Assembly (NCBI RefSeq): GCF_042683745.1
Contig: NZ_JBHUJX010000008.1
Location: 558,001 to 622,000 of the forward strand
Direction: 5' to 3'
From: Pseudoneobacillus sp042683745
GTDB lineage: Bacteria; Bacillota; Bacilli; Bacillales; Cytobacillaceae
Length of the DNA: 64,000 nucleotides
Position numbers and translations under genes: made by a program
Shown here: positions 16,632 to 26,200 of the stretch, piece by piece
Layout: the number at the start of each line of letters is the position of its first letter
Position numbering within the stretch: the first letter of the stretch is position 1
The notes under the pieces: model-generated
The model's input: only the letters and a program-made list of their open reading frames with translations
Databases searched by the model: none
Told to the model about the DNA's origin: nothing

Positions 16632-18676
16632 ATAACGTGCTAAGTCAATCCGTAACCGCCATTACGGGTATTGGAGAGGAAACGGCAGAATCCTTAACGG
16701 AACTAAATATTTATACAGTAAGAGATGTGCTAGAATATTTCCCGTACCGTTACGAGGATTATCGGCTTCGTGATCTTTCAGAAGTAAAGCATGATGAAAA
16801 AATAACAGTAGAAGGGAAGGTTCATAGTGAGCCTTCTCTTGTATACTATGGCCGTAAACGCTCAAGACTCACAATCCGAGTTCTTATCGATCGTTACTTA
16901 ATTAATGTCGTATTCTTTAACCAACCCTTTTTAAAAAATAAAATCGTAATGAATGAAACGATAACAATTACTGGAAAATGGGATCAACACCGGCAAACAA
17001 TAACAGCAAATGAGGTTAAAATAGGAAGTCAATCCGAGAAAACAGGGTTTGAACCTATTTATCATGTTAGAGGAAAAGTGACAAATAAAGGCTTAAGAAG
17101 ATTTATTCATCTAGCAATCTCTCAATTTGGTCATAATATTGAGGAAAATATCCCAGAAGGATTATTGAAGAAATATCGATTATTAAATCGAAGAGATGCA
17201 CTTAAGAAGCTACATTTTCCACTTTCTGAAGAGGATGTCAAGCAAGCGAGAAGAAGATTTGTATATGAGGAATTTTTATTATTTCAAATAAAAATGCAAG
17301 CACTTCGAAAGTTTGAACGAGAACATTCTGCTGGGAAAGAACAGCAGTTTCAAAGTAGTCAATTAGAAGCGTTCATAAATAAACTGCCATTCCCATTAAC
17401 CAATGCACAAAATAGGGTTATAGAGGAAATTTTGTTTGATATGAAATCTCCATTTCGTATGAATCGTTTATTACAGGGAGATGTTGGATCAGGTAAAACA
17501 GTTGTGGCAGCTATTTGTTTATACGCTTCTGTCACTTCTGGTTTTCAAGGTGCTTTGATGGTTCCGACCGAAATATTAGCAGAACAACATGCAGAAAATT
17601 TAAAGGAGTTATTACTGCCTTGGAATATTCAATGTGAATTGTTAACTAGCTCGGTAAAGGGAAAAGAGCGAAAACGTATTATAGAAAATTTGGCAAATGG
17701 TGAAGTCAATATCCTTATCGGAACTCATGCACTTATTCAAGATGAGGTCATATTTCAAAATCTAGGACTTGTCATCACTGATGAACAGCATCGCTTTGGT
17801 GTAGAGCAAAGGAGAATTTTACGGGAAAAGGGAGAAAATCCAGACGTTCTCTTTATGACTGCAACTCCTATTCCAAGAACATTAGCCATTACAGTGTTTG
17901 GGGAAATGGATGTTTCCATCATTGATGAAATGCCTGCCGGAAGAAAAGTGATTGAAACCTATTGGGCTAAACAAGATATGTTAGACCGAGTTCTGAGTTT
18001 TATGGAAAAGGAACTTGTTCAAGGTAGACAGGCTTATGTGATTTGCCCGTTAATAGAAGAATCAGAAAAGCTCGATGTACAAAATGCAATTGATGTACAT
18101 AGTACTTTGTCACATCATTTTCAATCACGCTATCAAGTAGGTCTAATGCATGGAAGATTATCTTCTCAAGAAAAAGAAGAGGTCATGCGGGCATATAGTG
18201 TGAATGAGATCCAAGTTCTCGTGTCTACAACCGTTGTCGAAGTAGGTGTCAATGTTCCGAATGCTACATTCATGCTTATTTATGATGCTGAGCGATTTGG
18301 CCTGTCTCAACTACATCAACTAAGAGGTCGTGTCGGTAGGGGGCATGATCAATCGTATTGTATATTATTAGCCAATCCTAAAACGGATGTTGGCAAAGAG
18401 CGAATGAAAATTATGACTGAAACAAATGATGGCTTTGTCTTGAGTGAAAAAGACTTAGAATTAAGGGGACCTGGTGATTTTTTTGGTAAGAAGCAAAGTG
18501 GGCTACCTGAATTTAAACTTGCAGATATGGTACATGATTATCGGGCTCTTGAAACAGCAAGAGATGATGCAGCAAGATTAATTCACTCAGAGATTTTTTG
18601 GAACTCAACCGATTATTGGCCACTTCGAGACTATTTACAACTGTCAGGTGTTTTAACAGGTGAAAAATTGGATTAA
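16628..18676 (+). CDS. recG: ATP-dependent DNA helicase RecG
   Basis: RecG regresses stalled forks and branch-migrates recombination intermediates. The 682-residue protein has an N-terminal wedge/OB domain (about 1-150), Walker A GDVGSGKT near 284-291, Walker B box DEQH near 385 followed by RFGVEQR, MTATPIPRTLA (motif III), and motif VI QLHQLRGRVGRG. The C-terminal block LELRGPGDFFGKKQSGLPEF is specific to RecG against Mfd or PriA. The GTG start overlaps sdaAA. A terminator follows. Confidence 0.96.
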   Translation: MNNVLSQSVTAITGIGEETAESLTELNIYTVRDVLEYFPYRYEDYRLRDLSEVKHDEKITVEGKVHSEPSLVYYGRKRSRLTIRVLIDRYLINVVFFNQPFLKNKIVMNETITITGKWDQHRQTITANEVKIGSQSEKTGFEPIYHVRGKVTNKGLRRFIHLAISQFGHNIEENIPEGLLKKYRLLNRRDALKKLHFPLSEEDVKQARRRFVYEEFLLFQIKMQALRKFEREHSAGKEQQFQSSQLEAFINKLPFPLTNAQNRVIEEILFDMKSPFRMNRLLQGDVGSGKTVVAAICLYASVTSGFQGALMVPTEILAEQHAENLKELLLPWNIQCELLTSSVKGKERKRIIENLANGEVNILIGTHALIQDEVIFQNLGLVITDEQHRFGVEQRRILREKGENPDVLFMTATPIPRTLAITVFGEMDVSIIDEMPAGRKVIETYWAKQDMLDRVLSFMEKELVQGRQAYVICPLIEESEKLDVQNAIDVHSTLSHHFQSRYQVGLMHGRLSSQEKEEVMRAYSVNEIQVLVSTTVVEVGVNVPNATFMLIYDAERFGLSQLHQLRGRVGRGHDQSYCILLANPKTDVGKERMKIMTETNDGFVLSEKDLELRGPGDFFGKKQSGLPEFKLADMVHDYRALETARDDAARLIHSEIFWNSTDYWPLRDYLQLSGVLTGEKLD

Positions 18677-18711
18677 ATAATTTTGGATAAGCAAAAAAAT
18701 ACTAGTTTCCT

Positions 18712-18761
18712 AAAAAAGCAGAGGCGAAGTTCTAATGAATTTCTTGCAATCTGCTTTTTTT
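18712..18761 (+). terminator. Terminator of recG
   Basis: Outer stem AAAAAAGCAGA / TCTGCTTTTTT (11 bp) encloses a near-match GCGAAG / CTTGC and ends in a T run. The -35 box proposed for fapR (TTGCAA, 18744-18749) lies inside this hairpin. Confidence 0.8.
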
Positions 18762-18772
18762 ACTTTTATACT
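18744..18772 (+). promoter_or_regulatory. Sigma-A promoter for the fapR-plsX-fabD-fabG operon
   Basis: -35 TTGCAA (4/6), 17-base spacer, -10 TATACT (5/6); predicted start about 18779, inside the FapR box. The promoter overlaps the end of the recG terminator. Confidence 0.55.
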
Positions 18773-18776
18773 ACTA

Positions 18777-18793
18777 TTAGTACCTAGTCATAA
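18777..18793 (+). promoter_or_regulatory. FapR operator
   Basis: The 17-base TTAGTACCTAGTCATAA matches the known FapR consensus (TTAGTACCTrdTmnTAA) at every defined position. It covers the predicted transcription start of fapR, the position expected for repression that malonyl-CoA relieves, making the operon autoregulated. Confidence 0.9.
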
Positions 18794-18814
18794 TATCTCG
18801 GACGGTGTTATTAA

Positions 18815-19381
18815 ATGAGACGAAATAAAAAAGAACGGCAACAGCTTTTGGTCAAAACGATACATGAGAATCCGTTTATTACTGATGAAGAGCTAGCGGA
18901 TAAATTTTCAGTAAGTGTTCAAACTATACGTTTAGACCGTTTAGAGCTATCGATACCGGAACTACGTGAACGGATAAAAACTGTTGCCGAAAAACGGTTT
19001 GATGATGAAGTGAGATCCTTACCGATTGAGGAAGTCATTGGTGAGATTATTGATATTCAGCTCGATCATAGTGCTATTTCAATTTTTGACGTAAAAACTG
19101 AACATGTTTTCAAACGCAATCAGATTGCACGTGGTCATCATTTATTCGCTCAGGCTAATTCATTAGCAGTTGCAGTTATTAACGATGAACTGGCACTAAC
19201 GGCTAAATCAAATATTCAATTTAAACGAGCCGTAAGGGAAAATGAACGTGTGATTGCAAAAGCAAAAGTGGCTAATATAGATGAAAAAAATGGAAGAACG
19301 ATTGTTGAAGTAAACAGTTATGTAAATAATGAGCTTGTATTTACAGGTGAATTTGCGATGTATCGTTCGAAAAACAACTAA
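18815..19381 (+). CDS. fapR: Malonyl-CoA-sensing transcriptional repressor FapR
   Basis: Represses fatty acid and phospholipid synthesis genes; malonyl-CoA releases it from DNA. The 188-residue protein has an N-terminal DeoR-like helix-turn-helix (about 1-60, ITDEELADKFSVSVQTIRLDRLELSIPE) and a C-terminal hot-dog ligand domain (about 70-188) with NQIARGHHLFAQANSLAVAV, the malonyl-CoA pocket, and the closing GEFAMYRSK. ATG start with only a weak ribosome site (GGACGGTG). It sits downstream of its own operator and 14 bases before plsX. Confidence 0.97.
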   Translation: MRRNKKERQQLLVKTIHENPFITDEELADKFSVSVQTIRLDRLELSIPELRERIKTVAEKRFDDEVRSLPIEEVIGEIIDIQLDHSAISIFDVKTEHVFKRNQIARGHHLFAQANSLAVAVINDELALTAKSNIQFKRAVRENERVIAKAKVANIDEKNGRTIVEVNSYVNNELVFTGEFAMYRSKNN

Positions 19382-19395
19382 AAGGATGAGACAAA

Positions 19396-20376
19396 ATGAA
19401 ACTCGCCATTGATGCAATGGGTGGAGACAATGCCCCAAAGGAAATCGTTTTAGGCGCGATGAAAGCGATTCAACATTATCAAAACCTACATATTACTTTA
19501 GTAGGGGACGAAGCGAAAATAAATCCATTTTTAACTAATAAAGATAGAATTGAAATCTTACATACAGAAGAAGTGATTTTAGGGACGGATGAGCCTGTTC
19601 GAGCGGTAAGAAGAAAGAAAAATGCTTCCATGGTTCTTGCTGCCCAATTAGTTAGTGACGGTAAGGCTGATGCGTGTATTTCAGCAGGAAATACGGGTGC
19701 TTTAATGGCTGCAGGGCTATTTGTAGTAGGGCGAATAGAAGGAATTGAACGCCCAGCTTTAACACCAACCTTACCTACAATTGGTGGTGAAGGTTTCTTA
19801 TTACTAGATGTAGGTGCAAATGTCGATACGAAACCAGAACATCTTTTACAGTACGCGATAATGGGATCGATTTATAGTGAAAAAGTTCGTGGAATCAAAC
19901 AACCACGTGTTGGTTTATTGAATATTGGAACAGAAGAAAAAAAGGGAAATGATTTAACAAAACAGTCCTTTGAAATATTAAATACAGCACCAATTCATTT
20001 TATTGGAAATGTGGAGGCGCGTGATTTATTAAACGGTGTTGCAGATGTTGTTGTTACAGATGGTTTCACTGGTAATATGGTGCTAAAAACAATTGAAGGT
20101 ACAGCAATGTCCGTATTTAAAATGTTAAAAGGTGCTTTAACTAGCAGTTTAAAAAGTAAGCTTGCCGCTGCTGTTTTAAAACCTGATTTAGTACTCCTAA
20201 AAAATAAAATGGATTATTCGGAGTATGGTGGAGCGGGTCTATTTGGTTTAAAGGCTCCCGTTATTAAGGCACACGGGTCTTCAGATGCGCAAGCGATATT
20301 TAGTGCTATACGTCAAGCAAAAGAAATGGTTGACCAAGATGTAACACCTTTAATTAAAAAAGCCATTGAAAAATAA
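19396..20376 (+). CDS. plsX: Phosphate acyltransferase PlsX
   Basis: Makes acyl-phosphate from acyl-ACP and phosphate, the first step of the PlsX/PlsY phosphatidic acid route; peripheral membrane protein. The 326-residue product opens with MKLAIDAMGGDNAPKEIV and carries ISAGNTGALMAAG, ERPALTPTLPT, DVGANVDTKPEHLLQYA and TDGFTGNMVLKT, all PlsX blocks. It follows fapR and shares its FapR-controlled transcript. AAAGGATGAG precedes the ATG. Confidence 0.96.
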   Translation: MKLAIDAMGGDNAPKEIVLGAMKAIQHYQNLHITLVGDEAKINPFLTNKDRIEILHTEEVILGTDEPVRAVRRKKNASMVLAAQLVSDGKADACISAGNTGALMAAGLFVVGRIEGIERPALTPTLPTIGGEGFLLLDVGANVDTKPEHLLQYAIMGSIYSEKVRGIKQPRVGLLNIGTEEKKGNDLTKQSFEILNTAPIHFIGNVEARDLLNGVADVVVTDGFTGNMVLKTIEGTAMSVFKMLKGALTSSLKSKLAAAVLKPDLVLLKNKMDYSEYGGAGLFGLKAPVIKAHGSSDAQAIFSAIRQAKEMVDQDVTPLIKKAIEK

Positions 20377-20403
20377 ATTATATAGTTAGTGAGGAGTGTT
20401 TTG

Positions 20404-21351
20404 ATGGGGAAAATTGCGTTTATTTTTCCAGGACAAGGGTCCCAAACGGTCGGAATGGGAAAAAATCTAGCGGATGAAAACGAAAAAGTTGCTTCTTTTT
20501 TTAAGAAGGCTGATGAAACATTACAAACATCATTGTCTTCATTAATTTTTGAAGGTCCACAGGAAGAGTTAACATTAACTACAAATGCTCAACCTGCATT
20601 ACTAACGACATGTATGGCTATTTTAGAATATTTTAGTGATTTTCATATACATGCTGATTATGTTGCGGGTCATAGCCTAGGCGAGTATTCGGCTCTAGTG
20701 GCTTCAGGTTCGATCTCTTTTGAAGAAGGTGTATATGCTGTTCGTAAACGAGGTGAATTAATGGAAGAGGCTGTTCCTAATGGTGAAGGAACAATGGCTG
20801 CCATCCTCGGGCTTGATCGTGAGCCATTAACGGAGGTTACGACTAAAATTACGGATGAAGGGCATCCTGTTCAGTTAGCCAATTTAAATTGTCCCGGTCA
20901 AATCGTTATTTCAGGATCACGTAAAGGGGTAGAGCTTGCTTCTGAAAAAGCAAAGGAAGCTGGTGCAAAACGCGCTTTACCACTTGATGTAAGCGGACCG
21001 TTCCATTCTTCACTCATGCAGCCCGCTGCAGAAAAGTTTGAGGAAGTATTAAATAGTATAAGTATTGTAGATGCTAAAATTCCTGTCATCGCTAATGTAA
21101 TGGCTGAACCGATTACTGATGCTACTATGATAAAAGAAAAACTCGTTGAACAATTGTATTCTCCCGTTTTATGGGAAGATTCAATCCGTAAAATGCTTGA
21201 TTTAGGGGTAGACACTTTTATTGAGATTGGACCAGGAAAAGTATTATCCGGATTAGTAAAGAAAATTGATCGTTCTGTCAAAACATATGCAGTATCTGAC
21301 ATGGAAAGCTGTCAAGCAACGGTCGAAGCATTAAAGGAGGAAGCTCAATGA
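20404..21351 (+). CDS. fabD: Malonyl-CoA:ACP transacylase
   Basis: Loads malonate onto ACP for fatty acid elongation. The 315-residue protein has FPGQGSQTVGMG at the N terminus, the nucleophile motif GHSLGEYSA near residue 91, and the catalytic His in GPFHSSLM near 201. Start at ATG 20404: an in-frame GTG at 20389 is part of the ribosome site GTGAGGAGTG and is not a credible start. The stop overlaps the fabG ATG (ATGA), placing the two in a coupled lipid block. Confidence 0.96.
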   Translation: MGKIAFIFPGQGSQTVGMGKNLADENEKVASFFKKADETLQTSLSSLIFEGPQEELTLTTNAQPALLTTCMAILEYFSDFHIHADYVAGHSLGEYSALVASGSISFEEGVYAVRKRGELMEEAVPNGEGTMAAILGLDREPLTEVTTKITDEGHPVQLANLNCPGQIVISGSRKGVELASEKAKEAGAKRALPLDVSGPFHSSLMQPAAEKFEEVLNSISIVDAKIPVIANVMAEPITDATMIKEKLVEQLYSPVLWEDSIRKMLDLGVDTFIEIGPGKVLSGLVKKIDRSVKTYAVSDMESCQATVEALKEEAQ

Positions 21352-22091
21352 ACCTAATAGGAAAAGTGGCTTTGGTCACTGGAGCATCACGCGGAATTGG
21401 CAGAGAAATAGCGTTAGAATTAGCAAGACAAGGAGCCAATATTGCAGTAAATTATTCTGGAAGTGAAGCAAAAGCAAATGAAGTGGTTGATAGTATTAAA
21501 GAATTGGGACAAGACTCATTTGCTGTCCAATGTGATGTTTCCAATCCAGATGCAGTAACAAACATGGTGAAAGAAACGGTTGAACGTTTTGGTAAACTGG
21601 ATATTCTTGTTAATAATGCTGGTATTACAAGAGATAATTTGTTAATGCGTATGAAAGAGGAAGAGTGGGATGATGTTATTAATATCAATCTTAAAGGAGT
21701 TTTCCTCTGTACGAAAGCAGTAACGCGTCAAATGATGAAGCAAAGAAACGGCCGAATTATTAATGTCGCTTCAATAGTAGGAGTTAGTGGGAATCCTGGG
21801 CAAGCTAACTATGTTGCTGCCAAAGCTGGGGTGATTGGTCTAACGAAAACAACTGCCAAGGAATTAGCGGCACGAAACATTACAGCAAATGCTATTGCCC
21901 CTGGTTTTATTACAACGGATATGACAGATAAACTTACCGAAGAAGTAAAAAATGAAATGCTGAAAGTCATTCCACTTGCTCGTTTTGGCGAACCGAAAGA
22001 TATTGCAAAAGTGGCAGCCTTCCTTGCATCGGACGACAGTGCCTATATGACTGGCCAAACGCTTCATGTTGATGGTGGTATGGTTATGTGA
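21348..22091 (+). CDS. fabG: 3-oxoacyl-ACP reductase
   Basis: NADPH-dependent reduction of 3-ketoacyl-ACP in each elongation cycle. A classical short-chain dehydrogenase of 247 residues: GASRGIGREIA (12-22, cofactor loop), NNAGITRDNLLMRM, catalytic Ser near 142 and Tyr155-Lys159 in ANYVAAKAG, and the family end YMTGQTLHVDGGMVM. It overlaps fabD by four bases. The gap to acpP holds a separate -10 box and an inverted repeat. Confidence 0.97.
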   Translation: MNLIGKVALVTGASRGIGREIALELARQGANIAVNYSGSEAKANEVVDSIKELGQDSFAVQCDVSNPDAVTNMVKETVERFGKLDILVNNAGITRDNLLMRMKEEEWDDVININLKGVFLCTKAVTRQMMKQRNGRIINVASIVGVSGNPGQANYVAAKAGVIGLTKTTAKELAARNITANAIAPGFITTDMTDKLTEEVKNEMLKVIPLARFGEPKDIAKVAAFLASDDSAYMTGQTLHVDGGMVM

Positions 22092-22114
22092 TACTAAGTT
22101 TTGTTACATAATTT

Positions 22115-22153
22115 TTATAGTAGACTTTATTCTTTATTAGAAATCTACTATAA
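22115..22153 (+). promoter_or_regulatory. Inverted repeat over the acpP -10 box
   Basis: TTATAGTAGA (22115-22124) and TCTACTATAA (22144-22153) are perfect 10-bp inverted arms 19 bases apart. The right arm overlaps a consensus -10 TATAAT at 22149-22154; the -35 at 17 bases is weak (TTTATT). It could be an operator or an RNA hairpin on readthrough transcripts from fabG. It is not the FapR box sequence. Confidence 0.5.
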
Positions 22154-22177
22154 TGGCTTGAGGGGAGGTGAACAAGC

Positions 22178-22411
22178 ATGGCAGAGGTATTAGAGCGTGT
22201 TACAAAGGTGATTGTTGACCGTTTAGGTGTTGAAGAGTCTCAAGTGAAACTTGAAGCTTCTTTCAAAGAAGACCTTGGTGCAGATTCCCTTGATGTTGTT
22301 GAACTTGTAATGGAATTAGAAGATGAGTTCGATATGGAAATTTCTGACGATGATGCTGAAAAAATTGCTACAGTCGGTGACGCTGTGAATTACATACAAG
22401 GCAAATTGTAA
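22178..22411 (+). CDS. acpP: Acyl carrier protein
   Basis: Carries growing acyl chains on a 4'-phosphopantetheine arm. The 77-residue acidic protein has LGADSLDVVELVMELEDEF, where Ser37 is the phosphopantetheine site, and ends VGDAVNYIQGKL. A strong ribosome site GAGGGGAGGTG precedes the ATG. It has its own -10 box plus an upstream inverted repeat, and a strong terminator 12 bases after the stop, so it can be transcribed as a single gene as well as from the fapR operon. Confidence 0.97.
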   Translation: MAEVLERVTKVIVDRLGVEESQVKLEASFKEDLGADSLDVVELVMELEDEFDMEISDDDAEKIATVGDAVNYIQGKL

Positions 22412-22423
22412 TCGTTAGGTTTG

Positions 22424-22456
22424 AAAGGCTCCGTTTTCGAAAACGGAGCTTTATTT
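22424..22456 (+). terminator. Terminator of acpP
   Basis: The 22-base perfect palindrome beginning GCTCCGTTTT and ending AAAACGGAGC (22428-22449) is followed by TTTATTT. Confidence 0.85.
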
Positions 22457-22495
22457 CTATTGAACTAAGGAATTAGAAAGTAAGGTGGAAGTAAG

Positions 22496-23236
22496 ATGCG
22501 CAAGAATAGCAAGGAAATTCAGTACAATCGCGCAAAAGATCAACTATTTAAACAATTTCAAACACAAATAGGGATTCAATTTGCTGATGATAAATTACTT
22601 AAACAAGCTTTTACTCATTCATCTTATGTGAATGAGCATCGCAAAAAGCCATTTGAAGATAACGAAAGGCTCGAATTTTTGGGTGACGCCGTATTAGAAC
22701 TAACTGTTTCTCAATTCTTATATAAAAAGTATCCAATGATGAGTGAAGGTGAGTTAACAAAATTAAGAGCTGCCATTGTATGTGAACCTTCTCTAGTCGC
22801 CTTTGCAAATGAACGTTCTTTTGGTCAATTAATCCTTCTAGGAAAAGGGGAAGAAATGACGGGTGGAAGGGAACGTCCTGCATTATTAGCAGATGTTTTT
22901 GAAGCATTTATTGGTGCACTTTATTTAGATCAGGGGATTGAAACAGTCATTGAATTTTTAGAAAAAAACGTCTATCCAAAAATAAATGCTGGTGCTTTTT
23001 CTCATGTGATGGATTTTAAAAGTCAATTGCAAGAACTTGTCCAAAGAGATGGTATAGGTACATTGGAGTACAAAATTCTCCAAGAAATAGGACCAGCTCA
23101 TAGCCGTGAGTTTGTGTCTTTAGTTGCGTTAAATGGAAAAGAGCTAGGTGTAGGTACTGGGAGATCAAAAAAAGAAGCCGAACAGCATGCCGCTCAAAAA
23201 GCTTTGCTTAAATTAAAAGAGATAGAAAAACATTAA
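22496..23236 (+). CDS. rnc: Ribonuclease III
   Basis: Double-strand-specific endoribonuclease for rRNA processing and RNA decay. The 246-residue protein has the RNase III signature NERLEFLGDAVLEL (about 61-74) with catalytic acidic residues, ALLADVFEAFIGALYLDQG as the second acidic block, and a C-terminal dsRNA-binding domain (about 172-245, DFKSQLQELVQRDG to KKEAEQHAAQKALLKL). AGGTGG precedes the ATG. It is followed by smc after 15 bases, the conserved Bacillus order. Confidence 0.96.
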   Translation: MRKNSKEIQYNRAKDQLFKQFQTQIGIQFADDKLLKQAFTHSSYVNEHRKKPFEDNERLEFLGDAVLELTVSQFLYKKYPMMSEGELTKLRAAIVCEPSLVAFANERSFGQLILLGKGEEMTGGRERPALLADVFEAFIGALYLDQGIETVIEFLEKNVYPKINAGAFSHVMDFKSQLQELVQRDGIGTLEYKILQEIGPAHSREFVSLVALNGKELGVGTGRSKKEAEQHAAQKALLKLKEIEKH

Positions 23237-23251
23237 GGAAGGAGGGAGCAG

Positions 23252-26200
23252 ATGTTTTTAAAACGATTGGAGGTCGTCGGGTTTAAATCATTCGCAGAGC
23301 GAAGTGTTGTGGAATTCGTTCCAGGTGTAACCGCGGTTGTCGGTCCAAATGGAAGCGGGAAGAGTAACATTACTGATGCGATTCGGTGGGTATTAGGTGA
23401 ACAGTCAGCTAAATCATTACGTGGTGGAAAAATGGAAGACATTATTTTTGCAGGTAGTGATTCGAGGAAATCATTAAATTTTGCAGAAGTAACCTTAACA
23501 CTAGATAACGAAGACCATTTTTTACCGATCGATTACAGTGAAGTTAGTGTGACTAGACGAGTTTATCGCTCAGGTGACAGTGAATACTTAATTAACAGGC
23601 AGTCTAGCCGTCTTAAAGACATTGTTGATTTATTTATGGACTCAGGATTGGGTCGCGAAGCTTTTTCAATCATAAGCCAGGGTAGAGTAGAAGAAATATT
23701 GAATAGTAAAGCGGAAGAACGTCGAACAATCTTTGAAGAAGCTGCTGGTGTTTTGAAATATAAAACTAGAAAGAAAAAAGCAGAAGGTAAATTAACAGAG
23801 ACACAAGAGAACTTAAACCGTGTAAATGATATTTTACATGAATTAGAAGTTCAGGTGGAACCTCTGAAGTTTCAGGCTTCAATTGCCAAGGATTTTTCAG
23901 AAAAAAAAGTGGAATTAGAAAAATATGAAGTGGCATTAACTGTTTATGACATCGAGGAACTTCATCGAAATTGGGAAAGTATTTCGAAACAATTTGAGCA
24001 GCATAAGGACGATGATATTAAACTATCAGCGGATTTGCAGAAAAAAGAAGCAACAATTGAAGAATTGCGGGATCATATTACCGCATTAGATGAATCAATC
24101 TCTGACTTGCAAAATGTATTGCTTCATACGAGCGAAGAACTTGAAAAATTGGAAGGTAGGAAAGAAGTTCTAAAGGAACGGAAAAAAAATTCTACTCAAA
24201 ATAGAGAACAACTTGAAAAAAATATTAAAGAGTTTTCAGAAAAAATTCAGACTATCCGTGTGCAAAAAAGTGAGCAGGAATCTATTTTCCTTACACTTGA
24301 GAAGGAAGCTAAACAAATTCAGGAAAAGTTAAATGAAAAAAGAGAACAATCTCTGTTATTTAGCGAGAATATTGATGAGAAAATTGAATCGTTAAAGAGT
24401 GAATACATCGATAAATTAAATGAACAAGCAAATTGTAATAATGAAACAAAATATATTGATCAACAACTTGAACAGCAAGGAAAAAGAGCTTTAAAACTTG
24501 AAGATGAAAACGGTAAATATCTTTCGGAGCGAAAATTAATATTTGATAAAAAACTTGATTTACAATCATCTATAAGTATCATCCAAAATGAAATCGAAGA
24601 ACAAGTTTATATGTTTCGAGAAAGTCAAAAGAAACTTGACTCATTAAAAAACAATTATCAAAGTCAAGAGAAAACCTTGTATCAGGCCTATCAATTCCTC
24701 CAGCAAGCTAAATCCCGTAAGGAGATGCTTGAAGAAATGGAAGAAGACTTTTCTGGATTTTTTCAAGGAGTTAAAGAAGTATTGAAGGCAAGGGGAACTA
24801 AATTAAATGGGATTAAAGGTGCGATTGCAGAGTTAATCAACGTTCCGAAAGAATATGAATTAGCAATCGAGACTGCCTTAGGTGGGGCAATGCAACATAT
24901 TGTTGTTGAAAATGAAGAAAGTGGTAGATTAGCCATTCAATATTTGAAGCAAAATGCTTTTGGCCGTGCAACCTTCTTGCCAATGAATATTTTAAAAGGA
25001 AAATCTCTCTCTGCCACTCAGCTCCAAATGATCCAAGGACATTCCTCATATATAGGAACAGCTTCGGACTTAATTCAGTTTGATTCACCATATAAAGAAA
25101 TCGTTTTAAATTTATTAGGAAATGTAATTATTACGAAAGATTTAAAAGGCGCAAATGAAATTGCAAAAATTCTTCAATATCGCTCACGTTTAGTTACGTT
25201 AGAGGGTGATATCGTGAACCCTGGTGGATCAATGACCGGAGGGGCATCAAAACAAAAAACATCTTCTTTATTATCGCGTAAAGGAGAACTTGAAGAATTA
25301 AAGAAAAAGCTATTCGATATGGAGGATAAAACCTCAAAGCTTGAAGATCTTGTGAAAAAATTTAAACTAGATATTGAAATACAAGAAGGACGTTTGGAAG
25401 TTTTAAGGAAAAATGGCGAACAATTACGTTTAAAAGAACAATCGTTAAAAGGGAATCTGCGAGAAATCGAAGTTGAGGAAAAGAATATTAATGAGCGTCT
25501 TTCCTTATATGATATTGAAATGAAGCAATTTTCTGAGGAGAAAGAATCTTTAATCAATCGAAAGGAACTATTACATTCGAATTTGGTTGAAATTGCAAAC
25601 GACATCACTCAGATGGATCAACAATTGCAGCAATTAAATACACAGCGAACGACTGAAAAAAGCTCAAAAGAAATATTAAATGAAGAGATAAGTGAGTTGA
25701 AGGTTGCAATTGCTGCGAAGAAGGAGCAACTCACACATACAAAAGAAAGATTGCTATACAGTGAGACACAACTAAGCGAAAATGAAGAATTGCTCCTTTC
25801 CTTCGAAGAGGATTTATCGATTTTAAATTCGGATATGAACAATAGCCACTCAGGTGAAGCTCAACTAGAAATAGCTGCGAAGAAAAAGCTCCAAGATAAA
25901 AATGAGACAATAAAGTTGATTTCCACTAGAAGAGAAGAACGGTTGAAACTAAGTAGTTTGTTAGAAGATACTGAATTAGAAGCGAAAGAACTAAAACGTC
26001 AGTACAAAGGACTGGTTGAAGCAATAAAAGACGAGGAAGTTAAGCTAAATCGACTCGATGTGGAGTTAGAGAACAAGCTATCCCATTTAAGAGAAGAATA
26101 TTTACTATCATTTGAAGGGGCAAAAGAACAATTTTCATTGGAAATACCAATGGTAGAAGCTCGTAAAAAAGTGAAATTAATCAAGCTAGCTATTGAAGAA

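Noticed and set aside
20898..21302. 134-residue minus-strand frame in fabD
   Set aside because: Entirely antisense to well-supported fabD, no ribosome site, low-complexity Ser/Ile composition.
25174..25608. 144-residue minus-strand open frame inside smc, with several similar ones
   Set aside because: Lies antisense to the Lys/Glu-rich smc coil; Ser/Phe-rich composition is what the complement of such codons gives. No ribosome site, no family match.
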